This document shows, one piece after another, positions 1 to 7,696 of a DNA stretch of 64,000 nucleotides. This DNA comes from Candidatus Tokpelaia hoelldoblerii (GTDB lineage: Bacteria > Pseudomonadota > Alphaproteobacteria > Rhizobiales > Rhizobiaceae). The stretch lies in the NCBI GenBank assembly GCA_002005325.1, contig CP017315.1, positions 186,001-250,000 on the forward strand. Reading direction: 5' to 3'. The notes beneath the pieces were generated by a model. That model saw only the letters and a list, made by a program, of their open reading frames with translations, was not told the DNA's origin and did not search any database. The position numbers and the translations under genes were made by a program. How positions within the stretch are numbered: the first letter of the stretch is position 1; every line of letters starts with the position of its first letter.

Positions 1-1
1 G

Positions 2-442
2 CTTATCCTCAAGGGTATTCTGGACACAGAGGATGCAAAAATGGCCGCCAAAACCGGAGCTGACGCGATTATCGTTTCCAACCATGGCGGGCGGCAGCTG
101 GATGGGGCGCCGGCATCCATCACCATGCTGCCGGAAATTGTCGAGGCTGTCGGTGATAAAATTGAAGTGCATTTTGATGGCGGTATCCGTTCCGGTCAGG
201 ATGTGCTCAAGGCGCTGGCGCTTGGCGCAAAGGGGACTTATATCGGCCGTCCTTTCCTTTACGGGCTTGGCGCTATGGGTAAAAAGGGGGTGACAAAAGC
301 GCTTGATATTATCGCCGGAGAACTGGACACAACCATGGCGCTGTGCGGCAAGCGGCAGGTTAGCGAACTGACGCATGATGTGCTGCACGACTATCGCCCC
401 GCTGCCATGCGGGGGAAGAAAGGCAAGGAGAAACATGGCTGA
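2..442 (+). CDS. lldD: L-lactate dehydrogenase (FMN), C-terminal part
   Basis: This is the last 146 codons of a gene that begins before the window. FMN-dependent alpha-hydroxy-acid dehydrogenases oxidise L-lactate to pyruvate at the inner membrane and feed electrons to the respiratory chain. The fragment carries the family signature SNHGGRQLDG (about residues 26-35), which holds the catalytic His and the substrate-binding Arg. It also carries the FMN-phosphate loop DGGIRSGQDVLKAL followed by GTYIGRPFLYGL. The tail is basic (GKKGKEKHG). The family is normally about 380 aa, so roughly 60% is missing upstream. LldD is the likeliest member; glycolate or mandelate oxidase relatives cannot be excluded from the C-terminus alone. 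The stop overlaps the start of the next gene by 8 nt, suggesting translational coupling. Confidence 0.88.
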   Translation, partial: LILKGILDTEDAKMAAKTGADAIIVSNHGGRQLDGAPASITMLPEIVEAVGDKIEVHFDGGIRSGQDVLKALALGAKGTYIGRPFLYGLGAMGKKGVTKALDIIAGELDTTMALCGKRQVSELTHDVLHDYRPAAMRGKKGKEKHG

Positions 443-788
443 GATCAGGCTGAAACGTATCTATGAAGCACCGGCAAACAATGACGGTTTCCGGGTGCTG
501 GTTGATCGTGTCTGGCCGCGCGGCATGAGCAGGGAAGATGCTCATATCGACCTGTGGCTGAAGGATATTGCCCCTTCAACCGGGTTGCGCAAATGGTTTG
601 CCCATGATGTGGCCAAATGGCCGGAGTTTCAAAAACGTTACCGGCAGGAGTTGAAATTACAGGAAGAGGCTTTGCGCGGCCTGCATGCCAGGGCAGGCAA
701 AAGGCCGCTCACTCTGCTTTATGGTGCCAGGGATGAAAAACACAATCAGGCGGTTGTGCTGAAGAGGGTGCTGGAAGTCCTTGGATAA
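435..788 (+). CDS. DUF488 family protein (YeaO-like)
   Basis: A 117-aa protein of the DUF488/YeaO family, whose biochemical role is not established. Visible family features are the N-terminal KRIYEAP, the signature VLVDRVWPRGMSRE (about residues 21-34), WLKDIAPSTGLRKWF, and the C-terminal LTLLYGARDEKHNQAVVL. The ATG at 435 is chosen because AAGGCAAGGAG stands directly upstream and the protein then starts where relatives start; an in-frame ATG further upstream lies inside lldD. It overlaps the end of lldD by 8 nt, so the two are probably cotranscribed. No catalytic assignment is made. Confidence 0.85.
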   Translation: MAEIRLKRIYEAPANNDGFRVLVDRVWPRGMSREDAHIDLWLKDIAPSTGLRKWFAHDVAKWPEFQKRYRQELKLQEEALRGLHARAGKRPLTLLYGARDEKHNQAVVLKRVLEVLG

Positions 789-798
789 AGGGAATATC

Positions 799-888
799 TG
801 GCGGAGAGAGAGGGATTTGAACCCCCGATAGAGTTGCCCCTATGCCGCATTTCGAGTGCGGTGCTTTCAACCACTCAGCCATCTCTCC
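799..888 (-). tRNA. tRNA-Ser (anticodon CGA)
   Basis: Read on the minus strand, the acceptor stem GGAGAGA (888-882) pairs with TCTCTCC (809-803), followed by discriminator G (802) and an encoded CCA (801-799). The anticodon stem CCGCA/TGCGG encloses the loop CTCGAAA, and the anticodon CGA is at 854-852. A long class II variable arm (GGGGCAACTC) and the T-arm GGGGGTTCAAATCCC are present. Length, the long variable arm and the discriminator G are those of serine tRNAs reading UCG. The gene lies convergent to the DUF488 gene with about 10 bp between them. Confidence 0.96.
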
Positions 889-1256
889 GCTTGTGACCGG
901 ATAAGGCCAGAAGCATTTTTCAACGCAGAAACTTTCTTTGTTTTTACAACAGGATTAAACACAGAAACCTGTTTTTTGTTTCCGCGATAAAAATGCGTTT
1001 GCTCTAAATAAAGGTGATAAGCGCGAATGGCAAGTGCTAATTTTCCGATGGAGCGATTTGTCAGCTATTCGTGCAAATATCCTTGACTTTACCCCTGTTA
1101 TGCTCTTATAAGCAGAAAATCTGTATGGGTGAATTCCGTGCAGGGAAACGCTGCCGGTGGATTGAAACCGGTTTTATTGGAAAAAGACTGATAAAAAGAC
1201 GGCTCGTTTCAGGTGTTGTGCCTGTGCAGAAAAGCCGGATGGAACGGAAGGTAAAA
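889..1256 (+). other. Intergenic region and rplU leader
   Basis: About 370 bp without a credible gene. The first half (889-1080) is AT-rich and holds nothing I can identify. A promoter lies at 1083-1111, leaving a transcribed leader of roughly 135 nt before rplU. An in-frame ORF extends upstream of the L21 start but its extra residues resemble no L21, so I treat it as untranslated. A leader of this length could host ribosomal-protein autoregulation, but I could not fold a convincing structure by eye. Confidence 0.5.
1083..1111 (+). promoter_or_regulatory. Putative sigma-70 promoter of rplU-rpmA
   Basis: TTGACT (1083-1088) and TTATAA (1106-1111) are separated by exactly 17 bp, upstream of the L21/L27 genes and downstream of the divergent tRNA. 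This is a good match to a housekeeping promoter. Confidence 0.6.
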
Positions 1257-1688
1257 ATGTTCGCAGTCATCAAAACAGGGGGCAAGCAGTATCGCGTTGC
1301 CGCCAATGACCTGCTGAAGGTCGAGAAAGTTGCCGGTGAGGCCGGTGATATCGTTGAATTTGCGGAAGTGCTGGTTGTCGGCAAAGGTGCCGATGCGACC
1401 TTTGGCGCACCGGTTGTTGAAGGTGCTCTTGTCACCGCTGAAGTGGTTGAACAGGGCCGCGGGGCCAAGGTTATTGCCTTCAAAAAACGGCGCCGCCAGA
1501 ATTCGAAGCGCACCCGTGGTCACCGTCAGGAACTGACAACGGTGCGTATTTCGGAAATCCTCACCAATGGGGAAAAGCCGAAAAAGGCCGCTACGAAAGT
1601 AGAGGCAAAAGCCGCCCCGAAGAGAAAAAAAACTGCTGAAAAGAAGGCCGCGCCGAAAAAGGCAGCCGCCAGAAAATCAGCGAAGTAA
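1257..1688 (+). CDS. rplU: 50S ribosomal protein L21
   Basis: A 143-aa protein beginning MFAVIKTGGKQYRV, the hallmark L21 N-terminus, with the RNA-binding stretch KKRRRQNSKRTRGHRQ (about residues 77-92). L21 binds 23S rRNA in the large subunit. The C-terminal 40 residues are a Lys/Ala-rich tail (repeats of PKKAA type). Such tails are common in alphaproteobacterial L21 and make it longer than the ~103 aa of E. coli. The start at 1257 follows GGAACGGAAGG. rpmA follows 24 bp downstream, the usual L21-L27 pair. Confidence 0.97.
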   Translation: MFAVIKTGGKQYRVAANDLLKVEKVAGEAGDIVEFAEVLVVGKGADATFGAPVVEGALVTAEVVEQGRGAKVIAFKKRRRQNSKRTRGHRQELTTVRISEILTNGEKPKKAATKVEAKAAPKRKKTAEKKAAPKKAAARKSAK

Positions 1689-1712
1689 GATAGAGAGTTA
1701 AGGAGAGCACCG

Positions 1713-1982
1713 ATGGCACATAAAAAAGCTGGTGGTTCCTCGCGCAATGGTCGCGATTCCGAATCCAAACGCCTTGGCGTGAAAAAATTTGGTGGTGAAG
1801 CTGTTCTGGCAGGCAATATCATTGTGCGCCAGCGCGGCACGAAGTGGCACGCCGGTGACAATGTCGGTCTTGGTAAAGACCATACACTGTTTGCACTGGT
1901 GCACGGCACGGTTTCGTTCCGTACGAAAGCCAATGGCCGCAGCTTTGTATCGGTTATGCCGATGGCGAAGGCCGCAGAGTAA
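1713..1982 (+). CDS. rpmA: 50S ribosomal protein L27
   Basis: An 89-aa protein starting MAHKKAGGSSRNGRDSESKR. The very N-terminus reaches the peptidyl transferase centre in bacterial ribosomes, and here no cleavable N-terminal extension is present. RLGVKKFGG and RQRGTKWHAGDNVG are family signatures. AAGGAGA stands before the start. It is the second gene of the rplU-rpmA operon and is followed by a strong terminator at 2046. The usual downstream partner obg is not adjacent; a GNAT gene occupies that place. Confidence 0.97.
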   Translation: MAHKKAGGSSRNGRDSESKRLGVKKFGGEAVLAGNIIVRQRGTKWHAGDNVGLGKDHTLFALVHGTVSFRTKANGRSFVSVMPMAKAAE

Positions 1983-2045
1983 GCCGGATCTCTTATAAAA
2001 CCCGGCGTTCCATCGAACCCGTTTTTATAATGTCAGACAAGGTTG

Positions 2046-2084
2046 AAAGGGAAAGATGGGGTGCTATCTTTCCCTTTTTTGTTT
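2046..2084 (+). terminator. Rho-independent terminator after rpmA
   Basis: A perfect 12-bp inverted repeat, AAAGGGAAAGAT (2046-2057) and ATCTTTCCCTTT (2066-2077), with an 8-nt loop, runs into TTTTTTGTTTT. It ends the ribosomal protein operon and argues against any translation start upstream of 2102 for the next gene. Confidence 0.9.
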
Positions 2085-2101
2085 TGTTCCGGAGGCGTAA
2101 A

Positions 2102-2725
2102 ATGAACAACAGGGGCATAGAAAATACAGGCCGGAAGCAGATAGACTGCCCTGTGCTGGTGACTGAGCGGCTGGTGTTGCGCATACCGCATGTTGAAGAT
2201 ATCGACACGATTGCTGAACTGGCCAATAATCCGCGTGTTTCCGCCATGCTGTCCAGTATCCTTCATCCCTATACGTATGAGGATGCGGCTGATTTTGTCG
2301 CCAAAGCCGCCGCCGGTGAACTGGGTTATTGCACTTATGCCGTTACATTGGCAGAAACCGGTGCTTTTATCGGTTGTTGCAGTATTCATGAGCGCAAGGC
2401 CGGTGAAGGTGTAGAAATCGGCTATTGGCTGGGTGAGCCTTTCTGGGGGCAGGGCTATGCGACAGAAGCAATTTCCGCTTTGATTGATACAGCTTTTCGC
2501 ACGACCGATATTGATGTGCTTTATGCCGCCTGCTTTACCACCAATGCGGTCTCGCGCCATGTGCTGGAAAAAGCGGGCTTTAATCCTCATTGTGATGTTG
2601 AAATGCGTTTGCAAGCTTCAGGTACGGTTGCCGGACAGGAATTTGCGCTTGCCCGCCATGACTGGCTTGCGCGCTTTGCCAGCCAGATGGCAGAGGCTGC
2701 TGTCTCTGCTGCGGTGAATGAATAA
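2102..2725 (+). CDS. GNAT family N-acetyltransferase, RimJ/RimL-like
   Basis: A 207-aa acetyl-CoA-dependent N-acetyltransferase of the RimJ/RimL branch. The N-terminal TERLVLRIPHVEDIDTIAEL is typical. The acetyl-CoA pyrophosphate loop lies around YWLGEPFWGQGYATEAI (Q-x-x-A-type A motif), and VSRHVLEKAGF is the usual C-terminal element. The substrate cannot be told; members modify ribosomal protein N-termini, other proteins or small amines. ATG 2102 is chosen because GGAGGCG precedes it and the rpmA terminator lies just upstream. It is probably monocistronic and converges on the MFS gene. Confidence 0.85.
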   Translation: MNNRGIENTGRKQIDCPVLVTERLVLRIPHVEDIDTIAELANNPRVSAMLSSILHPYTYEDAADFVAKAAAGELGYCTYAVTLAETGAFIGCCSIHERKAGEGVEIGYWLGEPFWGQGYATEAISALIDTAFRTTDIDVLYAACFTTNAVSRHVLEKAGFNPHCDVEMRLQASGTVAGQEFALARHDWLARFASQMAEAAVSAAVNE

Positions 2726-2790
2726 GCCGGGCGCTTATGGAATGATCGGTCTGAAAACGGGACGGGGAGGGCGATAGTTTTCCCCCCTTT

Positions 2791-4188
2791 TTATGGAACG
2801 AGCGTCTTGGATGACGGGGGTTTTGTCTCGGCAAGCTGGTATCCGGCATTTTGGGGCAGGCGGTAAAAGACCAGAAATGCCAAGGCTGAAAGACCGCCAA
2901 CAACAAAAAACGCGATATGAAAATCACGCAATTGCAGGCTTTCAGGGTGGGTGAGCAGACACAATTCCAGCACCATGCCGGCAATAGCTACGCCAAGGGC
3001 GATGGAAGCCTGTTGCGCGACGGCCAGAATGGGCGTTGCCTGGCTGATATCCTCCTGGGCAAGATCGGCATAAGCCAGGGCATTAACGCCTGAAAACACC
3101 ATAGAGCGTAAAAAGCCGCCAAAAAGCAGCGGGGCGAGAATCAGCACATAAGGCGTAGCGAGGGTGAACAAGCCGTTGATAGCAATAAAAGCGGCTGACA
3201 GAAGCGTGCCGATAAGCAGAATGCGGCGAAAGCCAAAACGATGGAAGACACGGTTGACACCGAATTTCATTCCCAATGCGCCAACTGCGCTGATAAAAGT
3301 GATAAGGCCGGATTGGATGGGGGTAAGGCCAAAAGCCAGCTGCAACATCATCGGCAGCAAAAAGGGCAGTGCACCGATACCAAGCCGGAACAGATTGCCG
3401 CCGGTGATGGAGATGCGGAAAATCGTGTTTTGCAGCAGGCGCAGGTCAAGCAGCGGATGACGGGTGCGTTTTGCGTGGGCAATATAGGCAAGGCCGCAAA
3501 GAATGCCGGTAAATGTCATGGTGAAACCCAGCCATTGCGGCAGAGCCGGCAGGCTGATCAGCGACAGTCCGAAGATAAAGCCTGAAAGCCCGAGACCGGA
3601 GAGGAAAAAGCCCGGCCAGTCAAGCGGGCGGATGATAATGCTTTCGTCACGCGGCAGGTGGATGGACGCCATGATAATGCCAAGAATGCCGATGGGAATA
3701 TTGATAAGAAAAATCCAGTGCCATGAGGAATAGGTGGTGATGAAACCGCCGATCGGCGGGCCGACAACAGGGCCGACAAGAGCAGGAATCGTGAGCCATG
3801 AAAATGCCAGCACCAGATCAGCTTTGGGGGTGGAACGCACCAGCAGCAGGCGGGCAATCGGGGACATCATTGCGCCGCCAATGCCTTGCAGAAAACGCGC
3901 GCCGACAAAAGCGCTGAGCGAGGACGAGGCGGCGCACAGCAGCGAACCGGCCATAAACACACCGATGGCAATACGGAAAATGCGCCGCGCGGTAAAACGG
4001 TCTGCCATCCAGCCGCTGACAGGAATAAACACCGCAAGCGATACCAGGTAGGATGTGAGCGCCAGTTTCAGCGCAATCGGGCTGGTATCAAGATCGCTGG
4101 CAATAGCAGGCAGTGACGTGGAAATGACATTGGCATCCATATTTTCCATGAACAACGCGACTGCGAGCACAAGCGGCAAAATCCGCAT
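2791..4188 (-). CDS. MFS transporter, DHA2 drug:H+ antiporter type
   Basis: A 465-aa inner-membrane protein with many hydrophobic helices and a short cytoplasmic tail. The N-terminal LPLVLAVALFMENMDANVIS and SLPAIASDL are typical of the DHA2 (EmrB/HsrA-like) branch. GWMADRFTARRIF (about 59-71) is MFS motif A, and the stretch ALVGPVVGPPIGGFI is antiporter motif C. Such proteins export drugs, bile salts or amphiphiles using proton flow. No membrane-fusion partner (EmrA) is adjacent, so it may act alone like HsrA. GAGGAAA precedes the ATG. The substrate is unknown. Confidence 0.85.
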   Translation of the reverse strand: MRILPLVLAVALFMENMDANVISTSLPAIASDLDTSPIALKLALTSYLVSLAVFIPVSGWMADRFTARRIFRIAIGVFMAGSLLCAASSSLSAFVGARFLQGIGGAMMSPIARLLLVRSTPKADLVLAFSWLTIPALVGPVVGPPIGGFITTYSSWHWIFLINIPIGILGIIMASIHLPRDESIIIRPLDWPGFFLSGLGLSGFIFGLSLISLPALPQWLGFTMTFTGILCGLAYIAHAKRTRHPLLDLRLLQNTIFRISITGGNLFRLGIGALPFLLPMMLQLAFGLTPIQSGLITFISAVGALGMKFGVNRVFHRFGFRRILLIGTLLSAAFIAINGLFTLATPYVLILAPLLFGGFLRSMVFSGVNALAYADLAQEDISQATPILAVAQQASIALGVAIAGMVLELCLLTHPESLQLRDFHIAFFVVGGLSALAFLVFYRLPQNAGYQLAETKPPSSKTLVP

Positions 4189-4285
4189 GGGGTTTCCTCT
4201 TTTTTATCAGGCCTCTTATAGATATGGTAAAAAAGGGTAAAGGGGAAGACATTTTCCGGCAAGGCTTTTTGTCAAAGTCCAGAGC

Positions 4286-4307
4286 GCGGAAGCAGCATGG
4301 CTTCCGC
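4286..4307. repeat. Inverted repeat between suhB and the MFS gene
   Basis: GCGGAAGC (4286-4293) and GCTTCCGC (4300-4307) form a perfect 8-bp stem with a 6-nt loop. A T-rich stretch follows only on the plus strand, whereas the flanking genes run on the minus strand, so a terminator role for suhB is uncertain. Confidence 0.45.
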
Positions 4308-4342
4308 CCTTTTAGCCTTTAACTTAAACAAAAAATTTGCTG

Positions 4343-5134
4343 TCAGACCGGCTTTTTCAGTGTCTGTAACAAAGCCGGATGGATAAATTCATTGCCGGCG
4401 ACAACGCTTTTGCTGGCGAAAATATCCTGCCCGCCGCTCATGTCGGAAACAAAACCGCCCGCTTCACGCACCATCAACAAGCCGGCTGCCATATCCCATG
4501 GTTGCAGATCGCTTTCCCAGAAAGCGTCAAAGCGTCCTGCCGCGACAGAGGCAAGGTCAAGCGCGGCGGCACCCATGCGGCGGATACCTGCAACCTCACC
4601 CATGACATTGCGCAGTTCTACCAGATACTGCCCGTGTTTGCCGCGTCCCAAATGCGGGATGCCGGTGGCGATGACGCAATCTTCGAGCTTGCGGCGGCCG
4701 GCAACGCGCAGACGCCGGTCATTCAGAAACACGCCACTGCCGCGTTCAGCCGTATAAAGTTCATCCAGTGCCGGGTTGTAAATCACACCGGCGACAATCT
4801 GTCCCTGCCGTTCCAGCGCGATGGAAACGGCAAATATCGGAATGCCGTGCAAAAAATTGGTCGTGCCGTCAAGCGGGTCAATGATAAAACGGTGCTGGTC
4901 GTCACTGCCTGCAATCGTGCCGGATTCTTCCATCAGAAAGCTGTAGTCGGGGCGGGCGCGCTGCAGCTCGTTGAAGATGATGTTTTCAGCCTTTTTGTCT
5001 GCCTGGCTGACATAATCCCCCGGGCCTTTGAGCGAAACCTGCAAATTCTGCACTTCGCCAAAATCGCGCGTGAGCGAGCGCCCGCCTTTTAAGGCGGCCT
5101 GCACCATTACATTCATTATCGCCGAGCGGGCCAT
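4343..5134 (-). CDS. suhB: Inositol-1-monophosphatase family protein
   Basis: A 263-aa Mg2+-dependent phosphatase of the IMPase/SuhB family. The metal-binding motifs are EESG (about 70-73), DPLDGTTNFLHG (about 86-97) and WDMAAGLLMVREAGG (about 213-227). SuhB-type proteins dephosphorylate myo-inositol-1-phosphate, and in E. coli SuhB also takes part in rRNA antitermination; which role holds here cannot be read. The start follows AAGGACAAAAGACT. It lies 48 bp downstream of efp in the same direction, so the two are likely cotranscribed. Confidence 0.92.
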   Translation of the reverse strand: MARSAIMNVMVQAALKGGRSLTRDFGEVQNLQVSLKGPGDYVSQADKKAENIIFNELQRARPDYSFLMEESGTIAGSDDQHRFIIDPLDGTTNFLHGIPIFAVSIALERQGQIVAGVIYNPALDELYTAERGSGVFLNDRRLRVAGRRKLEDCVIATGIPHLGRGKHGQYLVELRNVMGEVAGIRRMGAAALDLASVAAGRFDAFWESDLQPWDMAAGLLMVREAGGFVSDMSGGQDIFASKSVVAGNEFIHPALLQTLKKPV

Positions 5135-5182
5135 AGTCTTTTGTCCTTGTCAAATGAGGGGATGGGAGAAAACCGGAAACGA

Positions 5183-5746
5183 TCAGTCCGCACGGCGCAG
5201 ATAGATGATTTCGTTGGTGTCTACCACGATACGCTCACCTGTTTCAATAAATGGCGGCACCATGACACGAATGCCGTTTTCCATAACCGCCGGCTTGTAG
5301 GATGAAGCGGCGGTCTGCCCTTTGACGACAGGGTCAGCCTCAGCAATGGTCAGCACCACCTGGTCGGGGAGTGAAATGCCGATCGGCTTTTCTTCGTAAA
5401 GTTCCACCGTGACCGTCATGCCGTCCTGCAGAAAAGCGGCGCGGTCACCGACAAAATCCTTTTGCAGCTCAAGCTGTTCGTAAGATTCAGAATCCATGAA
5501 CACCAGCGCGTCGCCCTGTTCATAGAGAAATGTGAAGTCCTTTTGTTCAAGCCGGACTTTTTCCACCGTTTCGGCGGCGCGGAAACGCTCGTTGAGCTTG
5601 GTGCCGTCAAGCAGATTCTTCAGTTCAACCTGATTGAACGCACCGCCTTTGCCGGGCTTTACTGCATTGCATTTTACTGCAACCCACAGGCTGCCATTAT
5701 GTTCAATCACATTGCCGGGGCGGATTTCATTACCATTGATTTTCAT
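5183..5746 (-). CDS. efp: Elongation factor P
   Basis: A 187-aa translation factor that relieves ribosome stalling at polyproline. It begins MKINGNEIRPGNVIEHNG; the exposed loop KPGKGG carries the Lys (about residue 33) that is modified in many bacteria. Three beta-barrel domains are covered, ending with TGERIVVDTNEIIYLRRAD. An in-frame TTG start six codons upstream exists, but the ATG at 5746 matches family length and N-terminus. No epmA/epmB is nearby, so the modification status is unknown. It precedes suhB. Confidence 0.95.
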   Translation of the reverse strand: MKINGNEIRPGNVIEHNGSLWVAVKCNAVKPGKGGAFNQVELKNLLDGTKLNERFRAAETVEKVRLEQKDFTFLYEQGDALVFMDSESYEQLELQKDFVGDRAAFLQDGMTVTVELYEEKPIGISLPDQVVLTIAEADPVVKGQTAASSYKPAVMENGIRVMVPPFIETGERIVVDTNEIIYLRRAD

Positions 5747-5882
5747 AGTTTTTTCCACATTCAAAAACGGATGAGGGCGCTCTTGCGCTCGTGTTGTCTT
5801 TCAAGACCATAAAAAAAAACCGGATGCAAGAGAAAAGGCCGCGATATTTGCCTGAAATCGTGCTTTTTATGTCATGCAAGGC

Positions 5883-6827
5883 CTAAAACCCGATGCGGGC
5901 GTTTTCATCAAAGACCTGCTGGAACTGGTCTTTTGACAATGTATTCAGCATGGTTTCCAGTCCGGGTTCGGAAATATTATGGGCTTTGGCACGCAAATAC
6001 CAGACAGATGCCTTGATGATATCCGCCTGTGTGCCGATCCCGTTGCGGTAGAAATTGGCCAGCAAAATCTGCGCCGCCGGAATATGATTGTGGGCGGCGG
6101 TGCTGGCCAGGCTGAAGGCGTTTGCCCGGTCAACCGGCCCGCCGACACCCTCTGTCATCCATTCAGCAAGCTTGACCTGTGCGGATGAATGGCCGTTATT
6201 GGCGGCGACTTCCAGAAGCGTGCGTGCGGCTTTTTTGTCCCGGGCGACCTTTTGCGTGCCCTGCGCCAGAATCTGGCTGGCATCATAGGCGGCTGAACTG
6301 TCGCCTGCCGCGGCTCCCTTCATGTACCATGAAAGGGCAATGTCATCACGCTGGCTTGCCGGGGCATCCTGCGCGGCCAGCATGCCGTAATAGCGGTAGG
6401 CGGCAGGCAGCCCTGCCGTAATGGCCTTGCGCAGATAGTCTTTACCCTTTTGAATATCCTGTGTCACATAAGTGCCGTTCAACAAATCTATGCCATAATA
6501 AAGCTGGGCATAAGTGTCGCCGCCTTCTGCCGCCCGGCCAAACCAGTAAGAGGCTTGGCGCGCATCCTGTTTGATGGTGCGCCCTTCCTGATAAAGGAGT
6601 GCAAGCAGGGTCTGCGCTGCCGGGTCGCCTTTCCGGGCGCGTTTCATGGCTTCGTTAAAAGCAAGCTTGTACTTGCCTTCGCTATAAGCCTGATAGGCGG
6701 CATCATGATCGCCCGGCTGCAAAATCGTCGTATTCTGTTCCGCTTCCTGCGGCGCGGCCTGCTGGACGGCGCAGGCAGGGGTAAACGGTGCGGTGGCCAG
6801 TAAAAACAACAGGGGCAAGCGTTTCAT
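5883..6827 (-). CDS. Exported Sel1-repeat (TPR-like) protein
   Basis: A 314-aa protein with a signal peptide (MKRLPLLFLLATAPFTPACA; the Cys makes a lipoprotein possible but the box is not canonical). It is followed by about six Sel1-like repeats, for example GDPAAQTLLALLYQEGRTIKQDARQA (shown in part) and HIPAAQILLANFYRNGIGT. Sel1 repeats are alpha-helical scaffolds for protein-protein contacts, often in envelope stress or cell-cycle signalling. Its start lies 6 nt after the stop of the ThiE-like gene, with AAAGGTGA as ribosome binding site, so the two are coupled. The specific partner is unknown. Confidence 0.8.
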   Translation of the reverse strand: MKRLPLLFLLATAPFTPACAVQQAAPQEAEQNTTILQPGDHDAAYQAYSEGKYKLAFNEAMKRARKGDPAAQTLLALLYQEGRTIKQDARQASYWFGRAAEGGDTYAQLYYGIDLLNGTYVTQDIQKGKDYLRKAITAGLPAAYRYYGMLAAQDAPASQRDDIALSWYMKGAAAGDSSAAYDASQILAQGTQKVARDKKAARTLLEVAANNGHSSAQVKLAEWMTEGVGGPVDRANAFSLASTAAHNHIPAAQILLANFYRNGIGTQADIIKASVWYLRAKAHNISEPGLETMLNTLSKDQFQQVFDENARIGF

Positions 6828-6833
6828 GGGGGG

Positions 6834-7487
6834 TCACCTTTCGTCGGAAGTGCTGTCAAGCAGATCATTGGCGCGTTTGAGCGCGCCGGCCGGTTCAGCA
6901 GCAGAAAAAATTGCCTCTTCCAGCGCAATAAATTCCGCACCGGTACGTGCGACGGAAAGAAGCGTTTCAAGGTCGCTGCCGCCCTGTACAATGCAGGGAA
7001 TTTCCATCAGCGACGCCCACCATTCGCCAAGCGCCAGATTGCGCGGGTGGGGGGCGGCTTTTGTATCATGGCCAAGGCGGCCAAACAGCAGATAATGCGG
7101 CTGTCTCTCGCCGGCCTGCATGGCGCTGTGGCGGTCACGCAGGTTGCCATAGCCGACCATCATGGCGGATTGCTTGCCAAGCGCTGTTTCCAGCGCCTGA
7201 AGATCGCTTTCAATATGCAGGCCATCGGCCTTGAGACGGCCGGCAATACGGCTGTCACCGGCAATGATTGCCGCGCAGCCTGCCGCCTGCACAACAGGCA
7301 CCAGCGCTGCCGCCTGTGTCTGAAAGGCGGCTTCATTCGTTGGCGCCCGGGTATTGTGCAGAATCACGCAGGCAGCGCCACCGCCCTGCAAAACCGTTGC
7401 AAGCTGTGCCGGCGTCACTGCGCGGCTGACATCAAGCCCGAGCACAATGCGGCTTTGGTTTGTCGGGTTTTGCTCGGCCATTGTCAT
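6834..7487 (-). CDS. ThiE-like protein (degenerate thiamine-phosphate synthase family)
   Basis: A 217-aa TIM-barrel-like protein related to ThiE, which joins the pyrimidine and thiazole halves of thiamine. Recognisable elements are KADGLHI (in place of the usual ADGVHLGQ), LLFGRLGHDTKAAPHPRN in the substrate-loop region, and GAEFIALEEAIF near the end. The match is loose: the classical GQ of the VHLGQ strand and the GP-x-x-x-T phosphate loop are not seen, so catalysis is doubtful. ATG 7487 is chosen because AGGA precedes it; longer upstream starts are possible. Other thiamine genes and a TPP riboswitch are absent nearby. Confidence 0.65.
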   Translation of the reverse strand: MTMAEQNPTNQSRIVLGLDVSRAVTPAQLATVLQGGGAACVILHNTRAPTNEAAFQTQAAALVPVVQAAGCAAIIAGDSRIAGRLKADGLHIESDLQALETALGKQSAMMVGYGNLRDRHSAMQAGERQPHYLLFGRLGHDTKAAPHPRNLALGEWWASLMEIPCIVQGGSDLETLLSVARTGAEFIALEEAIFSAAEPAGALKRANDLLDSTSDER

Positions 7488-7696
7488 ATAAAATCCTGTT
7501 ATCGGGTTGACAGATTGCACTGAATTTACGCTGTTTTCAACGGCGATTCAACCAGCCCTGTAGCACAAATGTTTCATGCGGACATGAAAATTGATTAACA
7601 TCTTATTAAGAAAAGCTATTCTTCCCCCTCCATTTCTTGTAAAAAACCTATATGTGAATGGTGCAGGCCGTTAAAGGTGGCCTGGTGGAGACAATT

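Noticed and set aside
1071..1256. N-terminal extension of L21
   Set aside because: The extra 62 codons resemble no L21, overlap the predicted promoter and leader, and MFAVIKTGGKQYRV is the family start.
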